From NCBI RefSeq assembly GCF_031181555.1, contig NZ_JAPSKQ010000020.1:14908-50024 (forward strand): a stretch of DNA of 35,117 nt, read 5' to 3'. The translations under genes were made by a program, and so were the position numbers. Shown piece after piece: positions 8,031-16,744 of the stretch (positions are counted from its first letter, which is position 1; each line of letters opens with the position of its first letter). The notes under the pieces were generated by a model, which saw only the letters and a list, made by a program, of their open reading frames with translations, did not search any database and had not been told where the DNA came from. Source of the stretch: Streptomyces sp. Its GTDB lineage: Bacteria; Actinomycetota; Actinomycetes; Streptomycetales; Streptomycetaceae.

Positions 8031-9443
8031 ATGCCCGCACCAACCACCAGCCCGGCCCCGGCACCCGTCAACTCGCGGTCCCGCGTCCTCATCGCGAGCC
8101 TCATTGGCACGACCATCGAGTTCTACGACTTCTACATCTATGCGACGGCCGCCGTCCTGGTCTTCCCCACGCTCTTCTTCCCCAGCAGCGACCCGACCAC
8201 GGCACTGCTGTCCTCCTTCGCGGTGTTCGGCGCCGCGATGGTCGCCCGCCCGATCGGCGCCGTCGTCTTCGGACACCTCGGCGACCGGCTCGGCCGCAAG
8301 GGCACGCTGGTGGCCTCGCTCCTCACCATGGGCATCGCCACCTTCCTCATCGGCGTGCTGCCCACCTATGCGCAGGCCGGCTGGATCGCCACCGCGCTGC
8401 TGGTGCTGATGCGGCTCGCGCAGGGCTTCGCGCTCGGCGGCGAGTGGAGCGGCGCCGCCCTGGTCGCCACCGAGAACGCCCCGAGCGACAAGCGCGCCCT
8501 CTACGGCACCTTCCCGCAGCTGGGCGCCCCGCTCGGCTTCATCATCGGCAACGGCCTCTTCCTGGTCATCGGCGCGCTGTTGCCGTCCGCGGCCGGCTCC
8601 GACCCGTCGCAGCCCTCGGAGGCCTTCCTGAGCTGGGGCTGGCGCATCCCGTTCCTGTTCTCGGCCGTCATGGTCGCGATCGGCCTGTGGGTGCGGATGC
8701 GCCTCGTCGAGTCGACGGTCTTCTCCAAGACCCGCGAGGCCGGTCTGGTGCGGAAGCTGCCGCTGGCCACCGTCTTCCGCAGCCACTGGAAGCAGCTGGT
8801 CCTCGGCACCTTCTTCATGCTGGCGACGTACGTGCTCTTCTACCTGATGACCACGTTCTCCCTGAGCTACGGCCGTACGCCCGAGGACGCCGCCGTGCCC
8901 GGCCTGGGGTACAGCTACACCACCTTCGTCCTGATGATGATCTTCGGAGTGCTGTTCTTCGCCGTGTTCACCCTGGTCTCCGGCCCGCTCGCCGACAAGT
9001 ACGGCCGGCGCGGCACCCTCGTCTGGGTCACCGCCGGGATCCTGGTCTTCGGGCTGGCGTGGGTGCCGCTGATCGGCATGGGCACGCTGGGCGTGGTGCT
9101 GTGGCTGGTGCTCGGCTTCACGCTGATGGGCATGACCTTCGGCCCGATGGGCGCGCTCCTGCCGGAGCTCTTCCCGACGAGCGTGCGCTACACGGGCTCC
9201 GGCATCTCGTACAACGTCAGCTCGATCCTCGGCGCGGCCGTCGCCCCGTTCATCGCGGTGGCCCTGTGGGAGGCCGGCGACGGCTCGCCGTGGCTGGTCG
9301 GGGTCTACCTCTCCGCGATGGCGCTGCTGACCCTGGTCGCGCTGCTGCTCGGCAAGGAGACGAAGGACGTCGCGCTCGACGAGGGCGAGGTCCCCGCCCC
9401 CCTCGACCGGGACGAGGCCCCCGCCGCGACCGCGGCCCCCTGA
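8031..9443 (+). CDS. MHS-family MFS proton symporter
   Basis: This encodes 470 aa from ATG 8031, the start that places the 'LIGTTIEFYDFYIY' first helix near the N-terminus. A weak GGAAAG lies about 9 nt upstream. The sequence has the MFS loop signature 'GHLGDRLGRKG' between helices 2 and 3, 'MRLAQGFALGGEWSGA' in helix 4, and a second-half copy 'LADKYGRRG', with about 12 membrane helices overall. This is the metabolite:H+ symporter subfamily (KgtP, ShiA, ProP relatives), which imports small organic acids, shikimate or betaines at the cytoplasmic membrane. The substrate cannot be read from sequence. The C-terminal tail is acidic. It is transcribed alone and followed by a strong terminator. Confidence 0.93.
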   Translation: MPAPTTSPAPAPVNSRSRVLIASLIGTTIEFYDFYIYATAAVLVFPTLFFPSSDPTTALLSSFAVFGAAMVARPIGAVVFGHLGDRLGRKGTLVASLLTMGIATFLIGVLPTYAQAGWIATALLVLMRLAQGFALGGEWSGAALVATENAPSDKRALYGTFPQLGAPLGFIIGNGLFLVIGALLPSAAGSDPSQPSEAFLSWGWRIPFLFSAVMVAIGLWVRMRLVESTVFSKTREAGLVRKLPLATVFRSHWKQLVLGTFFMLATYVLFYLMTTFSLSYGRTPEDAAVPGLGYSYTTFVLMMIFGVLFFAVFTLVSGPLADKYGRRGTLVWVTAGILVFGLAWVPLIGMGTLGVVLWLVLGFTLMGMTFGPMGALLPELFPTSVRYTGSGISYNVSSILGAAVAPFIAVALWEAGDGSPWLVGVYLSAMALLTLVALLLGKETKDVALDEGEVPAPLDRDEAPAATAAP

Positions 9444-9459
9444 ACCGTCCGGCGTCCCG

Positions 9460-9502
9460 CCGCGGCCCCCTGCGCCCTGCACACGGGCGGAGGGGGCCGC
9501 GG
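9460..9502 (+). terminator. terminator after the MHS transporter
   Basis: A perfect 12-base stem (CCGCGGCCCCCT with its complement) encloses a 19-base loop that itself contains CCC/GGG pairing. It begins 17 bases after the stop codon. Confidence 0.8.
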
Positions 9503-9818
9503 TGTCTCCGCCGGTCCCCCGGCGGGTTCCTCCCGCGCAAAACCGCAGCTCAGCACGCGTTGTCAGTGCCGCTCCATAAAGTAGCGCCATCATCTGGACG
9601 GACCGGAGTCCATGCCGGGGTGCGCAATCCCGGAAAGAGACGTCTGCCGGCGGAGAAGGGCGTTCCGGAGCTCCCGTGACGGCCTTTCACCGCCGGTCGC
9701 TCCGAGGCCCGAAGACACGGACGGGCTGAACGGCGACTGACACGTCTTCGTCGAGGAACCGTGCCTCCGCAGGGCGCTGTCGTGGTCCGGGGGGAACGAT
9801 CGGAAGGGGATTGACACG
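9503..9818. other. intergenic region upstream of the vWA gene
   Basis: No coding bias is seen. The promoter of the vWA gene must be here. The only confident element is the GGAAGGGGA ribosome binding site at 9802-9810. A TTGTCA (about 9560) has no well-spaced -10 partner. Confidence 0.3.
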
Positions 9819-10916
9819 ATGAGCGCAACGGTGAGGGACCGGCTCAAGAAGCACTTTGTGAACCATGTCGCTCTCGTCATCGACAAGTCCGGCTCGATGA
9901 AGGGCCACTCGGAGCAACTCATCCGAGTGGTGGACGAGTTCGTGAAAGGGCTGAAGGAGGAGTCCGACAGACTCGGCCACGAGACCCGGATCAGCCTCTA
10001 CGCCTTCGACCATCTGGTCGAGAACCTGGTGTGGGACATGGACGTCAAGCATCTGCCGTCCATGCGGGGCCTGTACACCGTCGAGAACGGCGCGACGGCG
10101 CTGATCCAGGCGTCGGTGAAGGCGCTCGACGACCTCGGCCACATATGGGAGGAGTACGGCGAGCACAGTTTCCTCCAGGTCGTCGTCACCGACGGCGAGG
10201 AGAACGCCTCCGGCGCCGACGAGACGGGTGCGCGCCACGACCGCCTTCCCGACGGCCGCGCCGTCCTGGACGAGTGGCTGGGCAGGATCGCGGACAAGAT
10301 GAACAGCCTGCCGGATCACTGGACCTCGGCCATCATGGTGCCCAACTCCCTGGCCAAGCGCACCGCTCAGCAGTACGGCTTCCCGACGGGCAACATCTCG
10401 ATCTGGGACGCGGACTCGGCCCAGGGCGTCGAGGAGGCGATCGGCGCCGTCAAGACGGCCGCCACGAAGTTCCTGCGGGACCGCGAGCAGGGCGTGCGCG
10501 GCACCAGGAACCTCTTCGCGATGGGGCAGGACCTGAGCACGGCCGACGTGAAGTCCAGCCTCCAGGCCCTGGACGCCGGCAAGTACGTACTGATTCCCGT
10601 GGACCAGCAGACGTCGATCCGCGATTTCGTCACCCGCGCCGGGCACCAGTACAAGACCGGCTGCGCCTTCTACGAGCTGTCCAAGCGCGAGAAGATCCAG
10701 GCCAACAAGAAGATCGCCGTGGCGGAGAAGGATCCGGTCACCGGCCGGATGACCGGAAAGGTGTTCTCCGGCCCCGCCGCCCGACAGCTCCTGGGCCTGC
10801 CGGAGACGGAGGTCACGGTGACACCGGGGAGCAATGCGGCCTACACCGTGTTCGTCCAGTCGACCTCGGTCAACAGGAAGCTGATCCCGGGGACCAGGCT
10901 GCTCGTTCTGCTGTAG
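9819..10916 (+). CDS. von Willebrand factor A (MIDAS) domain protein
   Basis: This encodes 365 aa from ATG 9819, with AAGGGG about 9 nt upstream. The N-terminal ~200 residues form a vWA domain with a complete metal-ion-dependent adhesion site: D22-x-S24-x-S26 ('DKSGSM'), T93 in 'NGATALI' and D125 in 'VVVTDGEENASG'. No signal peptide or membrane helix is visible, so it is probably cytosolic. The C-terminal ~150 residues are basic in part and end in a beta-rich segment ('YTVFVQSTSVNRKLIPGTRLLVLL'). I cannot name a domain for this part. vWA proteins bind partner proteins through Mg2+, often together with AAA+ ATPases, TerD proteins or kinases, but none is adjacent. A phage origin or a conflict-system role is possible but unproven. 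Confidence 0.85.
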   Translation: MSATVRDRLKKHFVNHVALVIDKSGSMKGHSEQLIRVVDEFVKGLKEESDRLGHETRISLYAFDHLVENLVWDMDVKHLPSMRGLYTVENGATALIQASVKALDDLGHIWEEYGEHSFLQVVVTDGEENASGADETGARHDRLPDGRAVLDEWLGRIADKMNSLPDHWTSAIMVPNSLAKRTAQQYGFPTGNISIWDADSAQGVEEAIGAVKTAATKFLRDREQGVRGTRNLFAMGQDLSTADVKSSLQALDAGKYVLIPVDQQTSIRDFVTRAGHQYKTGCAFYELSKREKIQANKKIAVAEKDPVTGRMTGKVFSGPAARQLLGLPETEVTVTPGSNAAYTVFVQSTSVNRKLIPGTRLLVLL

Positions 10917-10956
10917 CCGAGAGCGCCGATCCGACAGCCGCGTCGGCGTTCCCCTT

Positions 10957-10982
10957 GCCGGCCTCACCCCCGATGAGGCCGG
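10957..10982 (+). terminator. terminator after the vWA gene
   Basis: GCCGGCCTCA and TGAGGCCGGC form a perfect 10-bp stem around a loop of 6 bases, 40 bases downstream of the stop codon. Confidence 0.75.
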
Positions 10983-11295
10983 CGTGGAGTCCGGACCGTC
11001 TGGAACGCCCCCAAAAGTTCCGGCATCTGGACGCTGGATGCTTCGCCGGTCAGGGGAAGTGATCCGGGACGACAAAACGGAAGGACCATCCAGAAGTGTT
11101 CAAACGGGGCGCAGTGGCGTCGGCGCGGCCCTCGAAAGACCGTTCACTCCGGGACGCTGCACAGCGGCTCCAAGCGGTTGACTCGGACACCAAGGCTGCA
11201 CTGTACGAACTCCGGGCATCACAGTAAGTGGCGAAAACGCCGCAAGGACCACAACCTTCAGGTCATGGCCCTTACCGTTACCCACTGCATTGAGC
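10983..11295. other. intergenic region between vWA gene and tRNA-Leu
   Basis: There is no supported gene here. It contains an 11-base sequence (11182-11192, CTCGGACACCA) identical to the 3' end of the neighbouring tRNA-Leu but in the opposite orientation. G+C is locally lower than in the genes, with several short non-coding frames only. Confidence 0.4.
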
Positions 11296-11383
11296 TGGTG
11301 TCCGAGGGGGGACTTGAACCCCCACGCCCGATAAAGGGCACTAGCACCTCAAGCTAGCGCGTCTGCCATTCCGCCACCCGGAC
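11296..11383 (-). tRNA. tRNA-Leu (anticodon GAG)
   Basis: This is an 88-nt gene including an encoded CCA (11298-11296). The 7-bp acceptor stem GTCCGGG/CTCGGAC contains one G-T pair. The anticodon stem GCTAGC pairs with GCTAGT's complementary side around the loop TTGAGGT, giving anticodon GAG for CUC codons. A long class II variable arm (GCCC...GGGC) follows, and the T arm is GGGGG-TTCAAGT-CCCCC. It reads CUC, a very common leucine codon in this genome. Confidence 0.97.
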
Positions 11384-11577
11384 CAGGTGTCTGTCGCCTT
11401 GCCGGGGTGTTCCCCGCGGCGACATGGACAACCATACCAAGGTTTCGCAGTGCCTTTCACCTGCGTTTCCGCGCCCTGGGCGACGCTCCGGCACCCAGGG
11501 TTCCGGGACGGCGAAGGCCACGCCGTGAGCAACCATTCGATCACTCATGGTGAGCACGTGACGACTCGGCCGGTTTC

Positions 11578-11823
11578 TCACGGCATGAGCGGGCACTCCC
11601 GGAAGTTGCCCGGCAGCCGGTCCCCCGCCGGTCCGCGCGTCACCGCGCGGACCAGGAGTTCGCCGACGACGGACGCGCCGCGCCAGGACGCGCCGAAGCC
11701 GCCGAACAGCTCGTCGCGGTCGCCGCGGGAGCGGAGGACGCCGTGGCCGACCCCGAAGGCGCGGATCTGCCGGGTGCGTCGCCCTGTTCCCGCGCCCGCC
11801 GGGGCGTCCCGGGCCGAGCGCAT
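11578..11823 (-). CDS. short hypothetical protein, possibly a gene remnant
   Basis: This 81-aa frame from ATG 11823 (a GTG lies just before it at 11826) has third positions that are almost all G or C over its final 55 codons, which supports coding, now or formerly. The sequence is rich in Gly and Arg ('[40 protein letters not shown]'-like content). I recognise no family, and no good Shine-Dalgarno is seen. It lies between tRNA-Leu and a strong stem-loop. It could be the decayed tail of a larger gene. Confidence 0.35.
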   Translation of the reverse strand: MRSARDAPAGAGTGRRTRQIRAFGVGHGVLRSRGDRDELFGGFGASWRGASVVGELLVRAVTRGPAGDRLPGNFRECPLMP

Positions 11824-11903
11824 CACGCCCAGCCCGCGGCCGTCGGGCGAGGAGACGGCGTGACGTGACGGTGGAACGCACCGCCGGACGACGCGTCGAC
11901 GGA

Positions 11904-11952
11904 CGGACCGGGCGGCCCTTCCCACCGTGCCCGGGAAGGGCCGCCCGGTCCG
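11904..11952 (-). terminator. terminator at the end of the Ebo-type operon
   Basis: A 20-bp perfect stem (11904-11923 with 11933-11952, sharing CGGACCGGGCGG) surrounds a 9-base loop. It starts 10 bases beyond the stop of the Tat-exported TIM-barrel gene. This is the strongest hairpin in the window and could stop transcription from either side. Confidence 0.85.
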
Positions 11953-11961
11953 TGCCGCCGG

Positions 11962-13161
11962 TCAGCGGCACCGCTTGCGCAGGGCCGCGAGGTTGTCGTA
12001 GCCGATCTTGGCCTCCCGCAGCGACTGCCCGGGGTCGGTGGCGCTCGGGGCGTTGTCGTCCTCGATCATCGGGTTGTGGTAGTTCCGCTGCCCGACCCGT
12101 GAGAAGAACGTCGTGTAGTCGATGACCCCGGTCCCGAAGGGCACCATCTCGTAGCCCATGCCGTTGGTCGTGCTGACGACGCCGTCCTTGGCGTGGAACA
12201 GCGGGTAGCGCCTGTTGTTGCGGGCGACCAGGCCGGCCGGGTCGAAGACGTTCCTCCGGGTGGAGCCGTCGTGTGCCGTGTACGTGTGGAACTTGTACCG
12301 GGCGACGTGTGCCCAGAAGATGTCCATCTCCAGCCAGACGGCCTTCGGGTCGGTGATCTCGAGGAAGTACTCCAGCTTCCGGATGCCGGAGCTGCGGGTC
12401 GGCCGGCCCTGGTCGTCCAGCGGGCCGCCGTCGAGCAGGAAGCCGTAGGCGCTGTCGTGGTTGTGGGTGTAGAGCTTGATGCCTTCGCGCCGGGCGATCT
12501 CACCGAGGGCGTTCCACTTGTCGGCGGCCACGTCCCAGTCGGCGCGGTAGGAGCTGCCGGTGGGGTCGCCACCGGTGCCCATGTGGTCCATGCCGATGAT
12601 GTTGGCGATCTCGAGGTGCTTCTTGAAGGTGTCCAGGTCCGCCGTGGTCAGCGGCCAGGACGGCGGGATGAAGCCGTGGTTGCCCTGGGCGCGCAGGCCG
12701 TACTCGTCGAGCCAGGAGCGCAGCAGCCTGGCGCCTTCGACGGATTCCAGGTTGGCGCCGCCGGGTGCGTTCGCGTGCTGGCGGTAGCCCGCGAACTCCA
12801 CCTGGCGGTAGCCGTGGCGGGCCAGCTGCTTGAACACCTCGCGGAAACCGGAGGGCAGGTCGGTGGAGAGGGGATCGCGGCCGGTGGCGTCACGGACGGT
12901 GTAGAGGATGATGCCGCGCTTGTGCGGCGGGACGAGGACCTGCCCGCCGTGTCCGTGATCGTGACCTCTGCCGCGGTCCTGGGCCAGGGCGGGGGAGGCG
13001 CCGAAGACGGGGGCCGCGACGGCTCCGGCCGCCACGGCGGTGCAGGTGCTGAGGAAGCGGCGCCGGTCCACGCCGAGGGTGCGGCGCAGTCCCTCGTCCG
13101 GGGCGTCGGTGGCGGAGGCGGTGGCGGCCTCGGTGCGGGAGGGGTCGGGGAACGGGGTCAC
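11962..13161 (-). CDS. Tat-exported sugar phosphate isomerase/epimerase-like TIM-barrel protein
   Basis: This encodes 399 aa from GTG 13161, with an AAGGCAGG upstream. The N-terminus has a twin-arginine signal ('VDRRRFLSTCTAVAAGAVAAPV', RR near 33-35) with a cleavage-type A-L-A near residue 60. The mature protein is an AP-endonuclease-2/xylose-isomerase-type TIM barrel. Likely metal ligands are in 'THNHD', 'WLEMDIFW' and 'LFHAKDG'. Export in folded form fits a metalloenzyme acting outside the membrane. It lies 104 bp after the phosphatase gene on the same strand, ahead of the operon's terminator, so it may be the last gene of the Ebo-type operon or have its own promoter. Its substrate is unknown; a sugar or cyclitol is the natural inference. 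Confidence 0.88.
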   Translation of the reverse strand: MTPFPDPSRTEAATASATDAPDEGLRRTLGVDRRRFLSTCTAVAAGAVAAPVFGASPALAQDRGRGHDHGHGGQVLVPPHKRGIILYTVRDATGRDPLSTDLPSGFREVFKQLARHGYRQVEFAGYRQHANAPGGANLESVEGARLLRSWLDEYGLRAQGNHGFIPPSWPLTTADLDTFKKHLEIANIIGMDHMGTGGDPTGSSYRADWDVAADKWNALGEIARREGIKLYTHNHDSAYGFLLDGGPLDDQGRPTRSSGIRKLEYFLEITDPKAVWLEMDIFWAHVARYKFHTYTAHDGSTRRNVFDPAGLVARNNRRYPLFHAKDGVVSTTNGMGYEMVPFGTGVIDYTTFFSRVGQRNYHNPMIEDDNAPSATDPGQSLREAKIGYDNLAALRKRCR

Positions 13162-13265
13162 GGGTGCCTGCCTTCGTCGTCGTGGCCGGCTCCGGGGGCA
13201 CCGGAGACGGCCGTTGTCAGTGCCGTGTGTTTCACTCTCGGTAGTCGGATCTCGTCGGCTGTGCG

Positions 13266-14684
13266 TCAGCCGAGTCCGGCGAGCCGGAGCAGCAGTGACT
13301 TCACTTCGGTGGCCGCGATGCGGTCGCCGAGGGCGCGGGGGGTGGAGCAGATGAGGAGCGGACCGTCGTCGTCGCTCGTGGGAAGGCGGCCGTGGCTGCC
13401 GCGAATAGGTGACGGATCCAGGGGCACGACCGCCATGCGGTAGCGCATGCCGAGTTTCTTGCGCGCCAGGGCGGCGGCCGCCTTGACCTTGACGTACGGG
13501 TCGAGGGGATCCATGAAGAGTTCGACCGGGTCGTAGCCGGGTTTGCGGTGGATCTCGACGAGCCGCGCGAAGTCGGGCGCGCGGGCGTCGTCGAGCCAGT
13601 AGTAGTACGTGAACCAGGCGTCGGGTTCGGCGACGGCGACCAGTTCGCCGGCGCGCGGATGGTCGAGGTGGTGGGTCTTCTTGCCTTCGTCGTCGAGGAG
13701 GCGCTCGATGCCGGGCAGTCCGTCGAGGGCGGCGCGGGTGGCCCCGAGGTCCTCGGGGCGGCGCACGTAGACGTGGGCGATCTGGTGGTCGGCGACCGCG
13801 AAGGCGCGGGAGGCCATCGGGTCGAGGTACTCCATGCCGTCCTGCGTGTGCACCTCGAGCAGGCCCGCGCGGCGCAGGGCGCGGTTGATGTCCACGGGCC
13901 GGTTCACGCGGGTGATGCCGTACTCGGACAGCGCGACGACGGTACGGCCCTCGGCGCGGGCGTCGTCCAGGAGCGGGGCCAGGGCGGCGTCCAGGTCGGC
14001 CGCCGCCTTCAGGGAGCGCGGGTCGTCGGGGCCGAAGCGCTGCAGGTCGTAGTCGAGGTGAGGGAGGTAGCAGAGCGTCAGGTCGGGGTGGCGGGTGCGC
14101 ATGATGTGGCGGGTGGCGTCGATGATCCACCGGCTGGAGACGAGATCCGCTCCGGGCCCCCAGAAGTGGAACAGGGGGAACGTGCCGAACCTGTCGGTGA
14201 GTTCGTCGTGGAGCGCGGGCGGCCGGGTGTAGCAGTCGGGTTCCTTGCGGCCGTCGGCGTAGTAGACGGGGCGGGGGGTGACGGTGATGTCGGTGTCGGC
14301 GCCCATGGCGTACCACCAGCAGATGTTGGCGACGGTGTAGCCGGGGTGGGCGCGGCGGGCGGCGTCCCAGAGTTTGTCGCCGGCGACGAGGCCGTTGTGC
14401 TGGCGCCACAGCAGTACGTCGCCGAGCTCGCGGAAGTACCAGCCGTTGCCGACGATGCCGTGCTCCGACGGGTGGGCGCCGGTGAGGAAGGTGGACTGGG
14501 CGGCACAGGTGACGGCGGGCAGGACGGTGCCCAGGGGCGCGCGGGAGCCGGACCGGCCGAGGGCCTTGAGGCGGGGCATGTGGTCGAGCAGGCGGGGGGT
14601 GAGGCCCACGACGTCGAGGACGAGAAGGGGGGTGGGGCCGGTGGTGCTCTCGTGGGCGCCGGTGGCGTGCGCGGGGGTGTTCAT
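13266..14684 (-). CDS. eboF: alkaline phosphatase superfamily protein (EboF-like)
   Basis: This encodes 472 aa from ATG 14684 (GAAGGA 6 nt upstream), whose ATGA overlaps the stop of eboE. It belongs to the type I phosphodiesterase/nucleotide pyrophosphatase branch of the alkaline phosphatase superfamily. D24 in 'LVLDVVG' is the first metal ligand, and T59 in 'PAVTCAAQSTFLTG' is the expected nucleophile. 'HPSEHGIVGNGWYF', 'LPHLDYDLQRFGPDD', 'LSEYGIT' and 'VADHQIAHVYV' supply further metal-site elements. 'SEYG' stands where many family members have 'SDHG'. No signal peptide is seen, so it is probably cytosolic. Phosphatase or phosphodiesterase genes of this type accompany Ebo clusters. It may remove a phosphate from the cyclitol or prenyl intermediate made upstream. 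Confidence 0.88.
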   Translation of the reverse strand: MNTPAHATGAHESTTGPTPLLVLDVVGLTPRLLDHMPRLKALGRSGSRAPLGTVLPAVTCAAQSTFLTGAHPSEHGIVGNGWYFRELGDVLLWRQHNGLVAGDKLWDAARRAHPGYTVANICWWYAMGADTDITVTPRPVYYADGRKEPDCYTRPPALHDELTDRFGTFPLFHFWGPGADLVSSRWIIDATRHIMRTRHPDLTLCYLPHLDYDLQRFGPDDPRSLKAAADLDAALAPLLDDARAEGRTVVALSEYGITRVNRPVDINRALRRAGLLEVHTQDGMEYLDPMASRAFAVADHQIAHVYVRRPEDLGATRAALDGLPGIERLLDDEGKKTHHLDHPRAGELVAVAEPDAWFTYYYWLDDARAPDFARLVEIHRKPGYDPVELFMDPLDPYVKVKAAAALARKKLGMRYRMAVVPLDPSPIRGSHGRLPTSDDDGPLLICSTPRALGDRIAATEVKSLLLRLAGLG

Positions 14685-15850
14685 GGGAGTTCCTTCAGGC
14701 CGAGGTCCGTCAGGAGGTCGCGGGCGAGGGCGAGTTCGGCGGCGATGCCGTCGGCGAGCTGGGCACGGCCCCGGGGGCGCAGCTCGGGCGGGAGTGCCTG
14801 CCAGGTGTAGGTCTCGACCTCCAGGTGGTGGGTGAGCGGATGCGGGCCGCCGACGAGCCGGGACAGGGCCGCCTTGAGGACGGGCAGCGTGGAGGTGAGG
14901 GGCGCGGTGGGGGCCGCGTGCAGGGGGACGTGGAAGTGGGCGCGCCAGGGCGCCGCGTCGGGCAGGGTGTCGCCGGCCAGGGCCTCGTCGAGGTCGTCGG
15001 TGCCGCGCAGTCCGGCGGCGGTGACCGTGCGGGTCTGGTGCAGGAAACGGGGTTCGGCGAAGGCGGCCAGGGCCTCCCGGACGGCGGGGAGACGGGGCTG
15101 TTCGGCGTGCAGGGCGGCGGAGAGCTGGGACTTGACCACGGGCACCCCTGCCCGGGCCAGGTCGTCCAGGGCGGTGTGCGGGTCTTCGAAGGAGGTGGCG
15201 AGGTGACAGGTGTCGACACAGATGCCGATGCGGTCGTGGGCGATCGCGGTGAGCGGGGCGATGGCGTCGCGGGTGGTCTCGACGACGCAACCGGGTTCCG
15301 GCTCCAGGGCGACGCGGACGGAGCGCCCGGTCAGTTCCTGGAGCGCGTCGAGGCGTTCGGCGAGGGTGCGCAGGGCGGTGCGGGCCGTCCCGGCGCGCTG
15401 CTCGTCGCAGGAGGTGCGCCAGGCGAGCGGCAGGGTGGAGATGCTGCCGTCGGTGACGTCGTCGGGGAGCAGTCCGGTGAGGACGCGGGCGAGGGCGGTG
15501 GTGTGTTCCAGGCGCTCGGGGTCGGCCCAGTCCGGCTTGTAGACGCGGTACTTGACCTCCTCGGCGCCGAAGCCCTCGTAGGGGAAGCCGTTGAGGGTGA
15601 CGACCTCGAGGCCCCGCCGCTCGAGTGCGCAGCGCAGGCCGCGCAGGGCGGACGGGTCGGTGACCAGGGCGTGGGCGGCGTCCCTGGCGAGCCACAGGCC
15701 GATGCCGAGCCGGTCGCGGCCGAGGCGGCGGCGGACGGGCTCGCAGTGGTCGCGGAGCTGGGCGAGGACGCCGTCGAGGGTCTCGGCGGGGTGGACGTTG
15801 GTGCAGTAGGCGAGGTGGACGGTGGAGCCGTCGGGGTGGCGGAAGCGCAT
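14681..15850 (-). CDS. eboE: metabolite traffic protein EboE (TIM barrel)
   Basis: This encodes 389 aa from ATG 15850 with GGAGG 8 nt upstream, only 3 bp after the TatD-like gene. The N-terminus ('HLAYCTNVHPAETLDGVL') is diagnostic of EboE. The body is a xylose-isomerase-like TIM barrel with 'LNGFPYEGF', 'VALEPEPGCVVE', 'IGICVDTCHLATSFE' and 'HFHVPLH' as likely active-site strands. In cyanobacteria and pseudomonads the Ebo (EDB) cluster is needed to move or mature a secondary metabolite precursor (the scytonemin monomer in cyanobacteria); the biochemical role of EboE itself is unknown. It is translationally coupled to the phosphatase downstream. Confidence 0.92.
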   Translation of the reverse strand: MRFRHPDGSTVHLAYCTNVHPAETLDGVLAQLRDHCEPVRRRLGRDRLGIGLWLARDAAHALVTDPSALRGLRCALERRGLEVVTLNGFPYEGFGAEEVKYRVYKPDWADPERLEHTTALARVLTGLLPDDVTDGSISTLPLAWRTSCDEQRAGTARTALRTLAERLDALQELTGRSVRVALEPEPGCVVETTRDAIAPLTAIAHDRIGICVDTCHLATSFEDPHTALDDLARAGVPVVKSQLSAALHAEQPRLPAVREALAAFAEPRFLHQTRTVTAAGLRGTDDLDEALAGDTLPDAAPWRAHFHVPLHAAPTAPLTSTLPVLKAALSRLVGGPHPLTHHLEVETYTWQALPPELRPRGRAQLADGIAAELALARDLLTDLGLKELP

Positions 15851-15853
15851 GGC

Positions 15854-16744
15854 TCACGCCTCCGCGGCCGGGGCACCGGCCGGCCGGGGCTCTTCTCTCG
15901 GCGCGCCGCGCAGGATGGAGTTGCCCTCGTGGGTGGCGTCCGTGGCGGCGACGTCGAGGTTCAGCCGGCCGCTGAGTCCGTAGAAGGCGACGGGGTTGCG
16001 CCACAGCACCCGGTCGACGTCGTCCTCGGTGAAGCCCTCGGCGAGCATCAGGTCGGCGACCTTGCGGGTCTTGAGGGGGTCGCTCTTTCCCCAGTCGGCG
16101 GCGGAGTTCACCAGCACCTGCTCGGGGCCGTGGGCGCGCAGGATGGCGACCATCCGCTCCTCGTCCATCTTGGTGTCCGGATAGACGGAGAAGCCCAGCC
16201 AGCAGCCGCTGTCCTTGGCCTCCTTGACGGTGGTCTCGTTGAGGTGGTCGATCAGCACGCGGTCCATCGGCAGCGCGGACTCGCGGACGACGTCGAGGGT
16301 GCGGCGCAGGCCGGCGAGCTTGTCGCGGTGCGGGGTGTGCACCAGCGCGGGCAGGCCGTGGTCGGCGGCGAGCTGGAGCTGTGCGGCGAGGGCGGTGTCC
16401 TCGGCGGGGGTCATGGAGTCGTAGCCGATCTCGCCGACGGCCACGACGTTGTCCTTGACGAGATACCGGGGCAGCGCGTCGAGGACGGGTGTGCAGCGCG
16501 GGTCGTTGGCCTCCTTGGGGTTGAGGGCGAGCGTGCAGTGGTGGGCGATGCCGTACTGGGCGGCGCGGAAGGGTTCCCAGCCGAGGAGGGAGTCGAAGTA
16601 GTCGAGGAAGGAGGCCGGAGAGGTGCGGGGCTGGCCGAGCCAGAAGGAGGGTTCGACGACGGCGCGGACGCCCGCGGCGTACATGGCCTCGTAGTCGTCG
16701 GTGGTGCGCGACGTCATGTGGATGTGGGGGTCGAAGATGCGCAT
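15854..16744 (-). CDS. eboB: TatD-like metal-dependent hydrolase (EboB-like)
   Basis: This encodes 296 aa from ATG 16744, with AAGGAG 5 nt upstream and a 1-base TGATG overlap with the upstream eboA stop. It is an amidohydrolase-fold protein of the TatD type. 'FDPHIHMTSR' holds the HxH metal pair, 'VGEIGYDSM' the bridging Glu, and 'PALVHTPHRDK' and 'VLIDHLNE' further His ligands, with 'VNSAADWGKSDPL' at the last strand. TatD relatives hydrolyse phosphodiester or other bonds, and in Ebo clusters the substrate is unknown. The last ~30 residues are a Pro/Ala-rich extension. The position between eboA and eboE matches the usual set of Ebo components. Confidence 0.88.
   Translation of the reverse strand: MRIFDPHIHMTSRTTDDYEAMYAAGVRAVVEPSFWLGQPRTSPASFLDYFDSLLGWEPFRAAQYGIAHHCTLALNPKEANDPRCTPVLDALPRYLVKDNVVAVGEIGYDSMTPAEDTALAAQLQLAADHGLPALVHTPHRDKLAGLRRTLDVVRESALPMDRVLIDHLNETTVKEAKDSGCWLGFSVYPDTKMDEERMVAILRAHGPEQVLVNSAADWGKSDPLKTRKVADLMLAEGFTEDDVDRVLWRNPVAFYGLSGRLNLDVAATDATHEGNSILRGAPREEPRPAGAPAAEA

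Noticed and set aside
11182-11306. Inverted match to the tRNA-Leu end as an attL/attR pair
   Set aside because: Orientation is inverted and the match is only 11 bases, with no integrase gene nearby, so an attachment site is not annotated.
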